Assembly (NCBI RefSeq): GCF_002577195.1 | Contig: NZ_NULG01000125.1 | Location: 1 to 53,725, forward strand | Length of the DNA stretch: 53,725 nucleotides | Source of the DNA: Bacillus sp. AFS041924 | Lineage (GTDB): Bacteria > Bacillota > Bacilli > Bacillales > Bacillaceae_G | Direction: 5' to 3' | Shown: positions 34,715 to 46,991 of the stretch, in pieces | How the letters are laid out: the number at the start of each line of letters is the position of its first letter | Position numbering within the stretch: position 1 is the stretch's first letter | Translations under genes and position numbers: made by a program | The notes under the pieces: model-generated | Database searches by the model: none | What the model was told of the DNA's origin: nothing | What the model saw: the letters and a program-made list of their open reading frames with translations, nothing else

Positions 34715-36895
34715 TTACTTACGTTTAATTTCTTCCATTACGTAAGCTTCGATTACGTCGCCTTCTTTAATATCATTGTATTTCTCGATTGTAATACCAC
34801 ATTCATAGTTTGTAGCTACTTCTTTAACGTCATCTTTGAAACGTTTTAACGTGTCTAATTGACCTTCGAATACAACGATACCATCACGAATTAAACGAAC
34901 TCCGCTCTCACGAGTGATTTTTCCATCAGTTACATAACATCCAGCAATTGTACCAACTTTTGATACTTTGAATACTTGACGAACTTCAGCTTGACCGATG
35001 ACTTTTTCTTCAAATTCAGGGTCTAACATACCTTTCATCGCTGCTTCAATTTCTTCAATTGCTTTGTAAATAATACGGTGTAAACGAATATCTACATTTT
35101 CTAAATCCGCAGTACGTTTTGCATTTACATCAGGACGTACGTTGAAACCAATAATAATCGCATTAGATGCAGAAGCTAAAATTACATCTGATTCAGTAAT
35201 TGCACCAGCACCTGTGTGGATGATTTTTACTTTTACACCTTCAACTTCAATTTTTTGTAATGAAGCCGCCATTGCCTCTACAGAACCTTGAACGTCTGCT
35301 TTAACAATTAAATTAATTTCTTTAACATTACCTTCTTGAATTTGTGCAAATAAATCTTCAAGAGATAATTTTGAGCTTTCGCTACGTTGTCGAAGTACTG
35401 CTTTTGAAGCACGAGCTTCACCAACTTGACGTGCACGTTTCTCATCAGCAAATACCATGAAACGGTCACCTGCTTGAGGCACTTCATTTAAACCAGTAAT
35501 TTCAACTGGAGTTGATGGGCCAGCTTCTTTAATTCGACGACCTAAGTCATTTACCATCGCACGTACACGACCAAAAGAAGTACCAACTACGATTGGATCC
35601 CCAACTTTTAGAGTACCATTTTGAACTAATAAAGTTGCAACTGCACCTTTACCTTTATCTAATTCAGCTTCAATTACAGTACCTAATGCTTTACGTGTAG
35701 GGTTTGCTTTATATTCTTCTACTTCACTAACTAAAAGAATCATTTCAAGTAACTGTTCAACACCATTACCGTTTAATGCTGAAATTGGAACAAAGATTGT
35801 ATCTCCACCCCATGCTTCTGAAACAATACCATGCTCAGTTAATTCCTGCATTACGCGATCTGGGTTTGCAGATTCTTTATCCATTTTATTCACAGCAATA
35901 ATAATTGGTACTTCTGCTGCCTTTGCGTGATTAATCGCTTCTACTGTTTGAGGCATAACACCGTCATCTGCAGCAACAACGATAATTGTAATATCAGTAA
36001 CCTGTGCTCCACGTGCACGCATAGTCGTAAATGCTGCGTGACCAGGTGTATCTAGGAATGTAATTTTCTTTCCTTCGATTTCTACTTGGTAAGCACCGAT
36101 ATGTTGAGTAATTCCACCTGCTTCTCCAGCAGTTACTTTTGATTTTCGGATGTAGTCAAGTAAAGTTGTTTTACCATGGTCAACGTGACCCATAATTGTT
36201 ACAACTGGTGGACGTTCTTGTAGACTTGTTTCATCATCAGCTTCATCAATAAAGCTTTCGAAATCTGTTTCATCAACAATAACTTCTTCTTCCACTTCAA
36301 CGCCGTAGTCACTTGCTAATAATTCAATCGTGTCTTTATCTAGATCTTGATTAATTGTTGCCATAATGCCTAACATAAATAATTTCTTAATTAATTCTGA
36401 TGGTTCTTTTCCTAATTTTTTTGCAAGCTCAGATACTTTTAATGAACCTGAGAAAATGATTTTATTAGATGTGTTCTCTGCTGAGTTATTTTTTTGATTC
36501 ATATTTTGATTGCCCTTCTTTATCCCTGACGTTTGTCGATCTTCATTTTGACTGCTTTGCTTTTGGCTATCAGTCTTTTTCTTTTTATTACTGTTCTTTT
36601 TCGATTTAACTGTTGTATCTTCTATTTGATAGTCTACTACATAATCAAGCTCATCACTTGCTTCTACATTAAATGCAGGAATTACCTTAAAAGAAGATTT
36701 GGACACAGCTTTTTGGGGTTGTTTTATCTCGACAGATTTTGGTTGAAAGCTCTTATTTAACTTTTCAACAATATCTTCTGCAATTGTGGCCATATGATTC
36801 TTTACTTCGATTTTTAAATCCTTGAGTCTTTCAATAATTTCCTTACTTGAAACATTTTGCTTTTTAGCATACTCATAAATTCTAATTTTCGTCAT
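34715..36895 (-). CDS. infB: Translation initiation factor IF-2
   Basis: This 726-residue GTPase positions fMet-tRNA on the ribosome. The N-terminal IF2-N helix-turn ([20 protein letters not shown]) is followed by a Lys/Asn/Gln-rich linker (~85-140) and a second IF2-N motif ([20 protein letters not shown]). The G domain has GHVDHGKTT near 235, DTPGHAAF and NKMDK, and the C-terminal domains end [29 protein letters not shown] precedes the ATG. It follows ylxQ after 23 bases. Confidence 0.98.
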   Translation of the reverse strand: MTKIRIYEYAKKQNVSSKEIIERLKDLKIEVKNHMATIAEDIVEKLNKSFQPKSVEIKQPQKAVSKSSFKVIPAFNVEASDELDYVVDYQIEDTTVKSKKNSNKKKKTDSQKQSSQNEDRQTSGIKKGNQNMNQKNNSAENTSNKIIFSGSLKVSELAKKLGKEPSELIKKLFMLGIMATINQDLDKDTIELLASDYGVEVEEEVIVDETDFESFIDEADDETSLQERPPVVTIMGHVDHGKTTLLDYIRKSKVTAGEAGGITQHIGAYQVEIEGKKITFLDTPGHAAFTTMRARGAQVTDITIIVVAADDGVMPQTVEAINHAKAAEVPIIIAVNKMDKESANPDRVMQELTEHGIVSEAWGGDTIFVPISALNGNGVEQLLEMILLVSEVEEYKANPTRKALGTVIEAELDKGKGAVATLLVQNGTLKVGDPIVVGTSFGRVRAMVNDLGRRIKEAGPSTPVEITGLNEVPQAGDRFMVFADEKRARQVGEARASKAVLRQRSESSKLSLEDLFAQIQEGNVKEINLIVKADVQGSVEAMAASLQKIEVEGVKVKIIHTGAGAITESDVILASASNAIIIGFNVRPDVNAKRTADLENVDIRLHRIIYKAIEEIEAAMKGMLDPEFEEKVIGQAEVRQVFKVSKVGTIAGCYVTDGKITRESGVRLIRDGIVVFEGQLDTLKRFKDDVKEVATNYECGITIEKYNDIKEGDVIEAYVMEEIKRK

Positions 36896-36918
36896 ACGTT
36901 CACCCCCAGATTAGTCCA

Positions 36919-37218
36919 TTAATTTAATAATGTCTGAAGTTTTGTTGCAAATCCTTGATCGGTAATTGCAACGACCACGCGAGCATCTTTCCCAATTGCG
37001 TGCCCTAATTCATATCGAGTTTCAACATAACAAAGCGGAGTATTGTAATAAGTCGTTTTGTCTTTTATCTTCTTCGCTGTTAAATCAGAAGCATCTTTTG
37101 ACAAAATAACTAGTTTTGCTCTTTTTTGCTGGACTTCTTTAACAACAAGCTCCTCGCCTGAAACCACTTTTCGAGCTCTCGCTGCAAGTCCTAATAAAGA
37201 CAATCCTCTATCTGTCAT
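36919..37218 (-). CDS. ylxQ: L7Ae-family ribosomal protein YlxQ
   Basis: This 99-residue L7Ae/L30e-fold RNA-binding protein has [18 protein letters not shown] near the N-terminus and [17 protein letters not shown] in the RNA-contact region. B. subtilis YlxQ is a K-turn-binding L7Ae paralogue. The ATG overlaps the rnpM stop (ATGA), so translation is coupled. It sits in the usual nusA-rnpM-ylxQ-infB order. Confidence 0.93.
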   Translation of the reverse strand: MTDRGLSLLGLAARARKVVSGEELVVKEVQQKRAKLVILSKDASDLTAKKIKDKTTYYNTPLCYVETRYELGHAIGKDARVVVAITDQGFATKLQTLLN

Positions 37219-37484
37219 GCTTTATCCTTTTCGATATAAGCTAAAAGTTCCTCATATAAACTAGAATCAATTTTAGCATTTAATTGTTGCTCTAAAGTAT
37301 TTTTTTGTTGAGCTTGTTTTACCACATCAACAGATTTTGTTAAGTATGCACCACGACCCGATTTTTTTCCAGTTGGATCAATTGATACTTCTCCTTCTTT
37401 AGAACGAACAATTCTGATTAATTCTTTTTTCGGTTTCATTTCTTGGGTAACAACACACTTACGTAATGGAATTTTTCGATTCAT
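37215..37484 (-). CDS. rnpM: RNase P modulator RnpM (YlxR)
   Basis: This basic protein of about 89 residues has the YlxR signature [20 protein letters not shown] and SGRGAYL. YlxR binds RNase P RNA and modulates its activity in B. subtilis. The frame opens at a GTG (37494-37496) overlapping the nusA stop, but GAGGAG would directly abut that GTG. The ATG at 37482-37484, twelve bases from the same site, is the better start (MNRKIPLRK). Confidence 0.93.
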   Translation of the reverse strand: MNRKIPLRKCVVTQEMKPKKELIRIVRSKEGEVSIDPTGKKSGRGAYLTKSVDVVKQAQQKNTLEQQLNAKIDSSLYEELLAYIEKDKA

Positions 37485-37492
37485 GAGTTTAC

Positions 37493-38617
37493 TCACTCCT
37501 CATTAAAGTCGTCAGCGTAAGCTTCAAAATCATCTTTAGAAACTGTCACTTCTTTAGCTGGTGATGTATAGTCAATACCAATTTTATCTGCATCAGACTG
37601 TGATTTAATATCAATTTTCCAGCCTGTTAAACGTGCAGCTAATCTAGCATTTTGACCTCTTTTCCCAATTGCAAGAGATAACTGATGATCAGGTACAACA
37701 ACTGTAGTTGCTTTATCTTCTTCATTAACTAAAACTCGAATAACTTGAGATGGACTTAATGCATTTGCAACGAATTCAACTGGATCAGAAGACCAACGAA
37801 CAATATCAATCTTTTCACCTTTTAATTCATTAACAATCGATTGAACACGTTGTCCTTTTTGACCTACACAAGCACCTACTGGATCTAAATCAGGATTGCT
37901 TGTATAAACTGAAATCTTAGAACGATCTCCTGCTTCACGAGCTACTGAACGGATTTCTACAACTCCATCATAAATTTCAGGTACTTCTGTTTCAAATAAA
38001 CGCTTTAATAAACCAGGGTGAGTACGTGATACAAAGATTTGTGGTCCTTTAGACGTTTTTTCAACCTTTGTAACAAATACTTTAATGCGGTCATGAATTT
38101 TGTATTTCTCAGTTGGAATCTGTTCAGTTACTGGAAGAACTGCTTCAATTTTACCTAAGTTAACATAAATTGCACGCGAGTCAATACGTTGAACAGTACC
38201 TGTCATCATATCTTCTTGACGGTCAATATATTCTGAATAAATTACACCGCGTTCAGCTTCACGAACTCTTTGTGTTACAACTTGTTTTGCAGTAGTTGCA
38301 GCAACTCGTCCAAAGTCTTTTGGCGTTACTTCAAGTTCAATGATGTCTCCAACCATAAAGTTTGGATTATGCTGTTGTGCTTCTTCAACTGTAATTTCTA
38401 AACGCGTATCAAACACATTGCTTACAACTTCTTTTCTTGCAAAAACACGAATTGAACCGTTATGTAGGTTGAAATCAACTCGAACATTTTGTGCTTGATT
38501 AAAATTACGTTTATATGCTGAAATTAAAGCTGCTTCAATCGCTTCGATGACAACATCTTTGCTAATCCCTTTTTCTCTTTCAATTATTTCTAATGCTGTT
38601 AATAACTCCGAACTCAT
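37493..38617 (-). CDS. nusA: Transcription termination/antitermination factor NusA
   Basis: This 374-residue protein has an N-terminal RNA polymerase-binding domain (~1-125), an S1 domain (~130-200, MMTGTVQRIDSRAIYVNLGKIEAVLP) and two KH domains (VGACVGQKGQRVQSIVNELKGEKIDIV; LSLAIGKRGQNARLAARLTGWKIDI). It lacks the C-terminal acidic repeats of E. coli NusA, as usual in Bacilli. GGGGGT precedes the ATG. The operon leader contains an attenuator-like hairpin that may let NusA repress itself. Confidence 0.97.
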   Translation of the reverse strand: MSSELLTALEIIEREKGISKDVVIEAIEAALISAYKRNFNQAQNVRVDFNLHNGSIRVFARKEVVSNVFDTRLEITVEEAQQHNPNFMVGDIIELEVTPKDFGRVAATTAKQVVTQRVREAERGVIYSEYIDRQEDMMTGTVQRIDSRAIYVNLGKIEAVLPVTEQIPTEKYKIHDRIKVFVTKVEKTSKGPQIFVSRTHPGLLKRLFETEVPEIYDGVVEIRSVAREAGDRSKISVYTSNPDLDPVGACVGQKGQRVQSIVNELKGEKIDIVRWSSDPVEFVANALSPSQVIRVLVNEEDKATTVVVPDHQLSLAIGKRGQNARLAARLTGWKIDIKSQSDADKIGIDYTSPAKEVTVSKDDFEAYADDFNEE

Positions 38618-38632
38618 TAAAGTACCCCCTAC

Positions 38633-39106
38633 TTAAAAAAACGTAACAGCAAGTCTTGCACTTGCGATTTTTGGTGTTGGAATTGTAATCAATTTTTTTC
38701 TAGTTTTAATTGTTAACTCTAATTGAACTTCCTCTGACGTATAGGATAATAATTTTCCTTCAAATTTCTTTTCGTCAAGGATTGGCTCGTAAGTTTTGAT
38801 GAAAACTTGTTTACCAATTGCTTTTATAAAATCTTGTTCTTTCTTTAAAGGACGCTCAGCACCTGGTGATGAAACATCTAAAAAGTAAAGATTTTCAATT
38901 GGATCTTTTTCATCTAAGACTTCACTAAGTTTTTCACTTACTGCAGCACATTGCTCCAAATCAATTCCAGACTCATTATCTATAAATACTCGAAGGAACC
39001 AGTCTTTTCCTTCTTTTACGTATTCTACATCAACTAATTCTAATCCTAGTTGTTCAATTATTGGTTGTGCTAATTCTGTTACAACCTCTGTGACCTTCTT
39101 ACTCAA
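38633..39106 (-). CDS. rimP: Ribosome maturation factor RimP
   Basis: This 157-residue protein for 30S assembly has an N-terminal alpha/beta domain with [22 protein letters not shown] and [15 protein letters not shown], and a C-terminal Sm-like barrel ending [12 protein letters not shown]. The frame is open to 39124, but GGAGG lies seven bases before a TTG at 39104-39106, giving the family start MSKKVTEVV, so I use that. It is first in the rimP-nusA-infB operon. Confidence 0.95.
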   Translation of the reverse strand: MSKKVTEVVTELAQPIIEQLGLELVDVEYVKEGKDWFLRVFIDNESGIDLEQCAAVSEKLSEVLDEKDPIENLYFLDVSSPGAERPLKKEQDFIKAIGKQVFIKTYEPILDEKKFEGKLLSYTSEEVQLELTIKTRKKLITIPTPKIASARLAVTFF

Positions 39107-39141
39107 GAAGTATCCTCCTTCCAAACATTACAAGATGAAAA

Positions 39142-39163
39142 TTCCCTGCTATTTAGCAGGGAA
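39142..39163 (-). terminator. Attenuator-like hairpin in the rimP-nusA leader
   Basis: TTCCCTGCT / AGCAGGGAA 9-bp stem with a 4-base loop and the weak tract AATTTTC on the minus strand. It ends 35 bases upstream of the rimP start codon, that is, inside the 5' leader. NusA-dependent termination in this leader is reported in B. subtilis. Confidence 0.65.
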
Positions 39164-39259
39164 ATTATCTTTAGTATTTCCAATTTACGCAATAATCGTA
39201 ACTTAAAATTCAAGTTACATTCAACGTAAGAGATGAATTGCGTCATAAGGGTAATAAGA

Positions 39260-39282
39260 AAGAGCAGGTTGCCCCTGCTCTT
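39260..39282 (-). terminator. Terminator after polC
   Basis: AAGAGCAGG / CCTGCTCTT stem followed on the minus strand by TCTTATTACC, about 70 bases past the polC stop. The T run is modest. Confidence 0.65.
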
Positions 39283-39349
39283 CAAAAAAAATCCCGTGCT
39301 AAATTACATCTGTAAATACTATACCATATTTCCCAAGTTTTGCAAACTG

Positions 39350-42300
39350 TTAAAAACCATCGAATAGTGATAATTGGTTTTGATCAGGTAAATTTTGTAA
39401 ACAACCTTGTTTATCTAAATACTCTAATACAGTTTTTGAAATTTTACTTCTTTGTTGTAAATCTTCTTTCGAAAGGAACTCTCCGTCTTCTCTAGCCGTT
39501 ACAATATTTTTAGCTGCATTCGTACCTAATCCCGGAATTGAATTAAAAGGAGGGATTAACTTGTTACCATTTACTAAAAATTCATCTGCACTAGAACGAT
39601 ATAAATCCATTTTTTCAAATGCAAAGCCTCTTTCACACATTTCTAAAGCTAACTCAAGTACAGTCATTAAGCTTCTTTCTTTTACTGAAGCATCTAATCC
39701 TTTAATAGCAATTTCCTCTATTTTAGCTTTAATCGTACTCGGACCAGCAATCATTGCTTCGATATCGAAATCTTCAGCACGTACTGTAAAGTATGCAGCA
39801 TAATAAAGGATAGGGTGATGAACTTTGAAATATGCAATTCGGACTGCCATTAAAACATACGCAGCAGCGTGGGCTTTTGGGAACATGTATTTAATTTTCT
39901 TACAAGAATCAATATACCATGCAGGTACATTATTATTTCTCATTTCTTCTTCCCATTCTGCTGGTACACCTTTACCTTTACGAACAGATTCCATTATTTT
40001 AAATGCTAATGAAGGTTCTAACCCTTGGTAGATTAAATAAACCATAATATCGTCACGACAACCAATTACTTCAGAAAGTGAGCAAGTTCCACTATTTATT
40101 AGTTCAGATGCATTTCCTAACCATACGTCTGTACCATGTGATAAACCAGAAATTTGAACTAATTCAGAGAATGTAGAAGGCTTCGTATCTTCTAACATTT
40201 GACGAACGAATTTTGTTCCAAATTCAGGAATTCCATAGGTACCTGTTTTACAGCCTATTTGTGCTTCTGAAACACCTAATGGTTCCGGTCCAGCAAATAT
40301 TTTCATAACTTCAGGGTCATCAGTTGGAATCGTTTTTGGATCAATTCCACTTAAATCTTGAAGCATACGGATTACTGTTGGATCGTCGTGTCCTAGAATA
40401 TCAAGTTTTAATAAATTATCATGAATTGAATGGAAATCAAAGTGTGTTGTTTTCCATTCAGACTTTACATCATCAGCTGGAAACTGAATCGGTGAAAAAT
40501 CATAAATGTCCATATACTCTGGAACTACTATAATTCCACCTGGATGTTGACCTGTTGTTCTTTTAACACCTGTACATCCCATAGCTAATCGATCAAATTC
40601 TGCACCACGTAAATTTAAATTATGATCATTTGCATAACCTCTAACATAACCGTATGCTGTCTTATCTGCAACAGTACCAATTGTACCTGCACGATATACA
40701 TAGTCCTCACCAAAAAGCACTTTTGTATAGTTGTGAGCAGTTGGTTGATATTCACCACTAAAATTCAAATCAATATCGGGAACTTTATCCCCTTTAAATC
40801 CAAGGAAGGTTTCGAATGGAATATCATGGCCATCTTTTTTATATGCAGTTCCACATTCTGGGCAATCTTTGTTTGGTAAATCAAATCCAGAACCTACTGA
40901 CCCGTCATTGAAAAACTCTGAATGTTTACAATTAGGACAAACATAATGTGGTGGAAGTGGATTTACTTCCGTTATTTCTGTCATTGTAGCTACTAATGAG
41001 GAACCTACCGATCCCCTCGAACCTACTAGATAGCCATCATCTAACGATTTTTTAACTAGTTTATGCGAAATCAAGTAAATTACGGCAAAACCATGTCCAA
41101 TTATACTTTTTAGCTCTTTTTCTAGACGAGCTTCTACAATTTCCGGTAACTCATCTCCATAAATAGATCTTGCCATTTGATAGCTCATATCACGAACTTC
41201 ATCTTCAGCACCTTCAATTTTTGGAGTATATAAATCGTCCTTAATTGGTTTGATATCTTCAATTAAACTAGCAATTTTTTGAGTGTTCGTAACAACGATT
41301 TCTTTTGCTTTTTCTTCACCTAAAAATGCAAAAGCAGATAGCATTTCATTCGTAGTTCTAAAATGAACATCTGGTAAACGATGACGATTCAATGGATTTG
41401 CTCCACCTTGTGAACCAATTAAAATTTTACGGTAAATCTGATCTTCTTTTTGTAAGTGATGTACATTACCAGTACCTACTACAATTTTTTCTACCTTTTC
41501 AGCCATTTTCACAAGCTTTGAGATTACTTCTCTTAGATGTTGCTCATTTCGAACAATTTCTAATTCCACTAAATGTAAAAGTGTCTCTGGTGGCATTACT
41601 TCGATATAATCATAAAATTCCATTAGCTTTTCTGCTTCTTCAGGGGACTTTTGAACACTTGCCTCAAAAACTTCACCCTTATCACAAGCAGATCCAACTA
41701 AAATTCCTTCTCGATGTTTTACTAATAATGATCTAGGAACCCTTGCTACTCGATGATGATAATGGATATGAGAATACGAAACAATTTTAAACAAGTTTTT
41801 TAGTCCAGTTTCATTCGTAGCTAAAAGGGTTGCATGGGATGGTCTTGCACGTTTATATGCATCACCTTTCCCCATGTTATTGTTTAGCTCGTCATGATAA
41901 TTCATATCCTGCTCAGATGCATCTTTCAGCATTTTTAACAATAAGAATCCAGTTGCCTCAGCATCATAAATCGCCCTATGATGTTGAGTTAAGTTAATAT
42001 CGAATTTTTTACATAATGTATTTAATCGAAAGTTTTTAAAATCTGGATACAAAGTTCTAGCTAACTCAAGCGTATCAATTACGCCGTTATTAGTAATTCC
42101 AATTTCATATTTTTTAAAGCCCATTTGAATAAAGCCCATATCAAACGAAGCATTATGAGCTACAAGTATATCGTCACCCATCCATTCTTTAAATTCACGA
42201 AGGACAACATCAACGTTTGGGGCATCTCTTACCATTTCGTCAGTTATTCCCGTTAATTCAATCGTAGTGGCAGATAGTGGATGATGTGGATTTGCAAATC

Positions 42301-43657
42301 GTTCAAATCGATCGATAATTTCACCCTTATGAATCTTTACGGCAGCTAACTCGATGATCGTATCATAGACGGCAGAAAGACCAGTAGTCTCAACGTCAAA
42401 AACTACATAGGTTGCTTCTTCTAAAGAGACATGAGACGGGTTATATGCAGTTGGTACACCATCGTTTACTAGATTTATTTCGACACCATATAGAATTTTA
42501 ACTCCATGCTTTTTACCTGCTCCAAATGCTTCAGGAAAGGCTTGAACAACTGCATGATCAGTTATGGCAATTGCTTCATGACCAAATTTACTTGCTTGTT
42601 TTACTAAATCACCTGCTGATACGACTGAATCCATTTGACTCATATGTGTATGAGCATGTAATTCGATTCTACGCTCACCTTCTGGAGCTTCGTCTTTACG
42701 TTCATCTGGTGTTATTTCATTTATATCATTTGCAATCATTACTAAATCGCGCACAAAAGTATCGTTTTGTACTGACCCTCTAACTTTTAACCACATACCC
42801 TTTTTAATTCTATTCAACATTGGGATGTCTTCTTTGTCTCTAGAGAACATTTTCACAAGTATTGAGCTAGTATAGTCAGTCATTTTAAATGTAATTAAGA
42901 CACGTCCACTCTTCAGTTCACGAACTTCCGAATCGAATACATACCCTTGGAGGACAACTCGTTTTTCTTCTTCAATGATTGACGATATCGTATTAATTTC
43001 AGTTTCTTTAATATAATATCCGACAACAAGAGGACCCTCGGGCTCACCTCCGTCAGTTTCTTCGGCTTCTCTCTTATCTAGTTCAACAAGTACTTCCATC
43101 GCTCGTTTTCGATCTTCTTCAGCTTTTTTCTCAAGAAACTCGGCTTTTTCTTCAACATTATCTTTAATTGTGTTCTCAAAAATTAATTTAGGAAAGCCTA
43201 CTTTTTGATATAGGTCTTGCAGCTGAGGGACATATCTATTTGTGAATGTATTTTCTTCAATTAGACTATTTAAATTGATCATTACTTTATTGTTTTCTAC
43301 AGAAGGTAATGCGGATTCAATATGTTGTAATATTGGGGATTTTGATTCAACTGATTGAAGCATAAATGACCAATAATCGATTACTTTTTGTTCTTCAATT
43401 TTTGGATTATCTGTTTTAATAACAACTGAAACATCCGCTATATGTTTAAAAGTTCTTAGTAAACTTGTAACAAATACTTGAAACGTTGCGAAAGGTAAAA
43501 CATTTTCTATTTTAAAAGTAAACTGCCATTTTTTTTCACTTTTATTCACTTCAAGATTTACGATTTCTCCATTTTTAAAATACAGTTCACGCATTTCTTG
43601 AGGAAATTGCAGCTGATCTAATAATAGCTGAAAACGTTCATGACGAGTTTGTCCCAT
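39350..43657 (-). CDS. polC: DNA polymerase III PolC
   Basis: This Gram-positive replicative polymerase has 1,435 residues, close to the 1,437 of B. subtilis. Order: N-terminal domain and OB fold (~1-320), PHP part 1 ([14 protein letters not shown], ~330), an inserted DEDD 3'-5' proofreading exonuclease ([20 protein letters not shown], ~420; [14 protein letters not shown]), PHP part 2, a zinc site (CPNCKH ... CPECGTAY), the palm ([18 protein letters not shown], ~950) and a C-terminal OB end. The frame is open to 43747, but GGTGGGTG before the ATG at 43655-43657 gives the family start [10 protein letters not shown]. It has its own terminator. Confidence 0.98.
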   Translation of the reverse strand: MGQTRHERFQLLLDQLQFPQEMRELYFKNGEIVNLEVNKSEKKWQFTFKIENVLPFATFQVFVTSLLRTFKHIADVSVVIKTDNPKIEEQKVIDYWSFMLQSVESKSPILQHIESALPSVENNKVMINLNSLIEENTFTNRYVPQLQDLYQKVGFPKLIFENTIKDNVEEKAEFLEKKAEEDRKRAMEVLVELDKREAEETDGGEPEGPLVVGYYIKETEINTISSIIEEEKRVVLQGYVFDSEVRELKSGRVLITFKMTDYTSSILVKMFSRDKEDIPMLNRIKKGMWLKVRGSVQNDTFVRDLVMIANDINEITPDERKDEAPEGERRIELHAHTHMSQMDSVVSAGDLVKQASKFGHEAIAITDHAVVQAFPEAFGAGKKHGVKILYGVEINLVNDGVPTAYNPSHVSLEEATYVVFDVETTGLSAVYDTIIELAAVKIHKGEIIDRFERFANPHHPLSATTIELTGITDEMVRDAPNVDVVLREFKEWMGDDILVAHNASFDMGFIQMGFKKYEIGITNNGVIDTLELARTLYPDFKNFRLNTLCKKFDINLTQHHRAIYDAEATGFLLLKMLKDASEQDMNYHDELNNNMGKGDAYKRARPSHATLLATNETGLKNLFKIVSYSHIHYHHRVARVPRSLLVKHREGILVGSACDKGEVFEASVQKSPEEAEKLMEFYDYIEVMPPETLLHLVELEIVRNEQHLREVISKLVKMAEKVEKIVVGTGNVHHLQKEDQIYRKILIGSQGGANPLNRHRLPDVHFRTTNEMLSAFAFLGEEKAKEIVVTNTQKIASLIEDIKPIKDDLYTPKIEGAEDEVRDMSYQMARSIYGDELPEIVEARLEKELKSIIGHGFAVIYLISHKLVKKSLDDGYLVGSRGSVGSSLVATMTEITEVNPLPPHYVCPNCKHSEFFNDGSVGSGFDLPNKDCPECGTAYKKDGHDIPFETFLGFKGDKVPDIDLNFSGEYQPTAHNYTKVLFGEDYVYRAGTIGTVADKTAYGYVRGYANDHNLNLRGAEFDRLAMGCTGVKRTTGQHPGGIIVVPEYMDIYDFSPIQFPADDVKSEWKTTHFDFHSIHDNLLKLDILGHDDPTVIRMLQDLSGIDPKTIPTDDPEVMKIFAGPEPLGVSEAQIGCKTGTYGIPEFGTKFVRQMLEDTKPSTFSELVQISGLSHGTDVWLGNASELINSGTCSLSEVIGCRDDIMVYLIYQGLEPSLAFKIMESVRKGKGVPAEWEEEMRNNNVPAWYIDSCKKIKYMFPKAHAAAYVLMAVRIAYFKVHHPILYYAAYFTVRAEDFDIEAMIAGPSTIKAKIEEIAIKGLDASVKERSLMTVLELALEMCERGFAFEKMDLYRSSADEFLVNGNKLIPPFNSIPGLGTNAAKNIVTAREDGEFLSKEDLQQRSKISKTVLEYLDKQGCLQNLPDQNQLSLFDGF

Positions 43658-43753
43658 TTTTTCACCCACCTTATTAAAATTGCAATGAAAATGCCAATAT
43701 ATTTGAAATCTTAAATGTCCAAAATCAAAATGTAGGATTTTCTGCACAAATGG

Positions 43754-43782
43754 AAAGTACCTCTACAAATAAGAGGTACTTT
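43754..43782. terminator. Terminator between proS and polC
   Basis: AAAGTACCTCT / AGAGGTACTTT stem with a 7-base loop. A second small hairpin (GCGAC...GTCGC, ~43793-43814) lies closer to the proS stop. The T run is better on the plus strand. Confidence 0.7.
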
Positions 43783-43826
43783 TTCTTTGTGTGCGACCTC
43801 CATAGGGAGTCGCTTCCACTTTTATT

Positions 43827-45524
43827 TTATTTTAACATATTTATTTCATTCACAAGGTTAGAAATTTCTACTTCTTTACTAACTTGTCCATCTCTTGTTT
43901 TTAATTCAACAATTCCTTCTGTAGCTTTCTTACCAACTACAATTCGAACAGGAATTCCGAAAAGATCTGCGTCTGCGAATTTTACACCTACACGTTCATT
44001 TCGGTCATCTAGTAATACGTCTTGTCCAATCTCTTTTAACGTTTTATAAATATCATCTGCTAAATTTACTTGATCTTCGTTCTTTGTATTTACTGTAATT
44101 ACATGCACATCAAAAGGAGCTAGATTTTTTGGCCAAACAATCCCTTTTTCATCATTATATTGTTCTACAATCGCAGCTAATGTACGAGATACACCAATTC
44201 CATAGCATCCCATGATGATTGGATTCGATTTACCATTTTCATCTAGGAATGTAGCATTCATAGACTCAGAATATTTTGTACCTAATTTGAATACATGACC
44301 TACCTCAATACCTTTTGCAAATGAAATTGTACCATTACCATCTGGTGATAGGTCACCTTCTTGAATAAATCTTAAATCTACAAAATCTTTAACATTATAG
44401 TCGCGATTAACAGTAACATTAATGTAGTGGTGACCTTCTTCATTTGCTCCACAGCAACCATTTACTATTCCTTTTATTGCATTATCAGCTAAAACTAATA
44501 AATCAGATTTTACACCGATTGGTCCTAATGACCCGATTTCACAGTTCATTAGCTCTTTTACATCTTCTTTGGAAGCAAGCTCTACTGAATGTGCACCTAA
44601 ATAATTTTTTAATTTAATATCATTGATTTCGTGGTCACCACGTGCAAGAACTAATACAAAATTTTCATCTGCTTTGAAAATTATTGATTTAATACTTTTT
44701 TCAATCGGTAAATTTAAGAATTCAATTACTTCATCGATTGTTTTTTGATTTGGCGTTTCTACTTTTTGAACTTCTTCTAATTTCTCATCTGTTGGTTCAT
44801 AAGTAGTAATAACAGGAGCCATTTCAATATTTGCTGCATAGTTCGATTCATTAGAAAACGCGATAGTATCTTCGCCGATGTCAGATAACACCATAAACTC
44901 ATGTGTATCTTTACCACCCATTGCACCTGAATCAGCTACAACCGCTCTGAAATTTAGTCCACAACGCGTAAATACATTGCTATAAGCTTTATATAGTCGA
45001 TCATATACTTCATCTAAACTTTCTTGTGAAGCATGGAATGAATATGCATCTTTCATTAAGAACTCACGACCGCGAAGTAATCCAAAACGTGGACGCTTTT
45101 CATCGCGGAATTTTGATTGTACTTGATACAGCGTAATCGGTAATTTTTTATATGATTTTAATTCATCGCGAATAATAGAAGTTACTACTTCTTCATGAGT
45201 CGCACCTAGAGCGAATCCTCTACCATGGCGATCACGTAAACGCATTAATTCAGGACCAAAATTTTCCCAACGACCTGATTCTTCCCATAATTCTTGTGCT
45301 TGCATTGATGGCATTAACATTTCCATCGCACCAGCATTATTCATTTCTTCTCGAACGATGTTTGCTACTTTTTGAAGAACTTTATTTCCTAGTGGTAAAA
45401 AACTATATATACCAGATGCATTTTGTCTAATAAAACCTGCTCTTAATAATAACTGATGGCTTTTAATATCTGCATCTGATGGTACTTCACGAAGAGTTGG
45501 ACTATATACAATACTTTGCTTCAA
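43827..45524 (-). CDS. proS: Prolyl-tRNA synthetase (bacterial type, with editing domain)
   Basis: This 565-residue class II synthetase has motif 2 around [26 protein letters not shown] (~135-160). The editing INS domain lies at ~230-390 and contains the deacylase signature [17 protein letters not shown]. Motif 3 is [16 protein letters not shown] near 435, and the anticodon-binding domain ends the protein. The start is a TTG (45522-45524) with GAGGTG eight bases upstream. It has a terminator on each side, so it may be transcribed alone. Confidence 0.97.
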   Translation of the reverse strand: MKQSIVYSPTLREVPSDADIKSHQLLLRAGFIRQNASGIYSFLPLGNKVLQKVANIVREEMNNAGAMEMLMPSMQAQELWEESGRWENFGPELMRLRDRHGRGFALGATHEEVVTSIIRDELKSYKKLPITLYQVQSKFRDEKRPRFGLLRGREFLMKDAYSFHASQESLDEVYDRLYKAYSNVFTRCGLNFRAVVADSGAMGGKDTHEFMVLSDIGEDTIAFSNESNYAANIEMAPVITTYEPTDEKLEEVQKVETPNQKTIDEVIEFLNLPIEKSIKSIIFKADENFVLVLARGDHEINDIKLKNYLGAHSVELASKEDVKELMNCEIGSLGPIGVKSDLLVLADNAIKGIVNGCCGANEEGHHYINVTVNRDYNVKDFVDLRFIQEGDLSPDGNGTISFAKGIEVGHVFKLGTKYSESMNATFLDENGKSNPIIMGCYGIGVSRTLAAIVEQYNDEKGIVWPKNLAPFDVHVITVNTKNEDQVNLADDIYKTLKEIGQDVLLDDRNERVGVKFADADLFGIPVRIVVGKKATEGIVELKTRDGQVSKEVEISNLVNEINMLK

Positions 45525-45606
45525 AAGGATTCACCTCATATTTTCTTTTATTCTCATATTCTTTCTAAAAATTCTTTATGAATAACGATAAGAATCCGCT
45601 CCCACT

Positions 45607-45652
45607 AAAAACAGGCTAACTTGACAAACAATCTGTCACTAAGCCCGTTTTA
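45607..45652 (-). terminator. Terminator after rseP
   Basis: AAAAACAGGCT / AGCCcGTTTT with an inner TGACA/TGTCA pairing, followed on the minus strand by TTTTTAG, 70 bases past the rseP stop. Confidence 0.8.
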
Positions 45653-45721
45653 TTAGCAAGTAAGTCGCGGATTCTATAAACAAAATTCAAGAAATTACAC
45701 GTTTAAATTATACAGAGCTTC

Positions 45722-46978
45722 TTATAAGAATAATCTTTTAATATCGTTCCAAGTTACAATAATCATTAATAACATTAATAACGCAAAGCCAATAAAGTGA
45801 ACTACACCTTCCTTTTGGCGATCAATAGGTCTTCCTCTTAATGCTTCTATTGCAAAAAATGTTAATCTACCACCATCAAGAGCTGGTAATGGTAATAAGT
45901 TCATTATACCAAGGTTGATACTTAAGAATGCTGCCCATTTCATTAAGTAGAAAATGCCTGATTGTGCAGCTTGATCAGTTACTTGATAAATACCGACTGG
46001 ACCTGACAAATTGTTGATTGAGAATTGACCAGTAACTAAATGGCCAACTGCTAAAACAATTTCTTTTGTCCATCCAACCGTTTCAGTTATACCATATTTA
46101 ATTGATGAAAAGACATTTTTTTCAACAGGTGCATATACACCGATTAACCCATTCACTTTATTATCAATTTCTTCTGATTTTGGAGTGATCGGAATTGAAA
46201 TAACTTTGTTATCTCTTTTCACTTTAAATAATAATTCTTTACTAGGGCTTTCTCTTACAATTTTAACTACTTCTGCCCATTTAGAAACATCTTTATTATC
46301 AATTGATAAAACAATGTCGCCTTCTTTTAGACCTGCAGTTTGTGCTGCACCTTTTGGAAGTAATTTACCAATTTTAGCATCATTTACTGGAGTACCTTGA
46401 AGTAATCCAAGTAGGATGAAAATTACTAAAGCTAGTACAAAATTCATCATTGGACCAGCAAAAATTGCAATCGCTCTTTTACCTACAGATTTACTATTAA
46501 ATTGACGGTTATAAGGCGCGATTTGATGACCTTGTCCCTCACTATAAACGAACGCTTTTTCATGTACATTGAATTTAGATACTTCTTCAGTACCTTCTTC
46601 AGTACCGATGATTTCTAACTTATGTTCTAAATCAATTGAATCAACTTCAACAAAACGAAGGTCTTGAAAACGATCAAATTGATCAACTACAATTTTAGTC
46701 ACTTCTCCATTTGGATTAAATTGCAATCCAGTATGTGAACCCGGCTTTACTTGTACCATTTCTGGGTCTTCACCTGCATAACGAACATATCCACCAAGCG
46801 GTAATAATCTTATTGTGTATGTTGTTTCATTTCGATAAAATGAGAAAACCTTTGGACCAAATCCAATTGCAAATTCTCTACATAATATACCAGCACGTTT
46901 TGCAAAATATAGATGTCCAAGTTCATGAAAAAATACAAGTGCGCCAAAAATTACAATAAACGCGATTACTGTATTCAT
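45722..46978 (-). CDS. rseP: Site-2 metalloprotease RseP (RasP/YluC)
   Basis: This 418-residue intramembrane zinc protease has HELGH at residues 18-22 in the first membrane span, a central PDZ domain (GAAQTAGLKEGDIVLSIDNKDVSKWAEVVKIV, ~205-240), the third metal ligand in NLLPLPALDGGRL near 360 and a final span. RasP cleaves anti-sigma factor RsiW, FtsL and signal peptide remnants in B. subtilis. AGGGTGG precedes the ATG. It sits 13 bases after dxr in a uppS-cdsA-dxr-rseP unit. Confidence 0.96.
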   Translation of the reverse strand: MNTVIAFIVIFGALVFFHELGHLYFAKRAGILCREFAIGFGPKVFSFYRNETTYTIRLLPLGGYVRYAGEDPEMVQVKPGSHTGLQFNPNGEVTKIVVDQFDRFQDLRFVEVDSIDLEHKLEIIGTEEGTEEVSKFNVHEKAFVYSEGQGHQIAPYNRQFNSKSVGKRAIAIFAGPMMNFVLALVIFILLGLLQGTPVNDAKIGKLLPKGAAQTAGLKEGDIVLSIDNKDVSKWAEVVKIVRESPSKELLFKVKRDNKVISIPITPKSEEIDNKVNGLIGVYAPVEKNVFSSIKYGITETVGWTKEIVLAVGHLVTGQFSINNLSGPVGIYQVTDQAAQSGIFYLMKWAAFLSINLGIMNLLPLPALDGGRLTFFAIEALRGRPIDRQKEGVVHFIGFALLMLLMIIVTWNDIKRLFL

Positions 46979-46991
46979 GTAATTACCACCC

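Noticed and set aside
45525-45606. T-box leader before proS
   Set aside because: No T-box sequence or specifier stem is visible in this short leader; only a ribosome site and AT-rich DNA.
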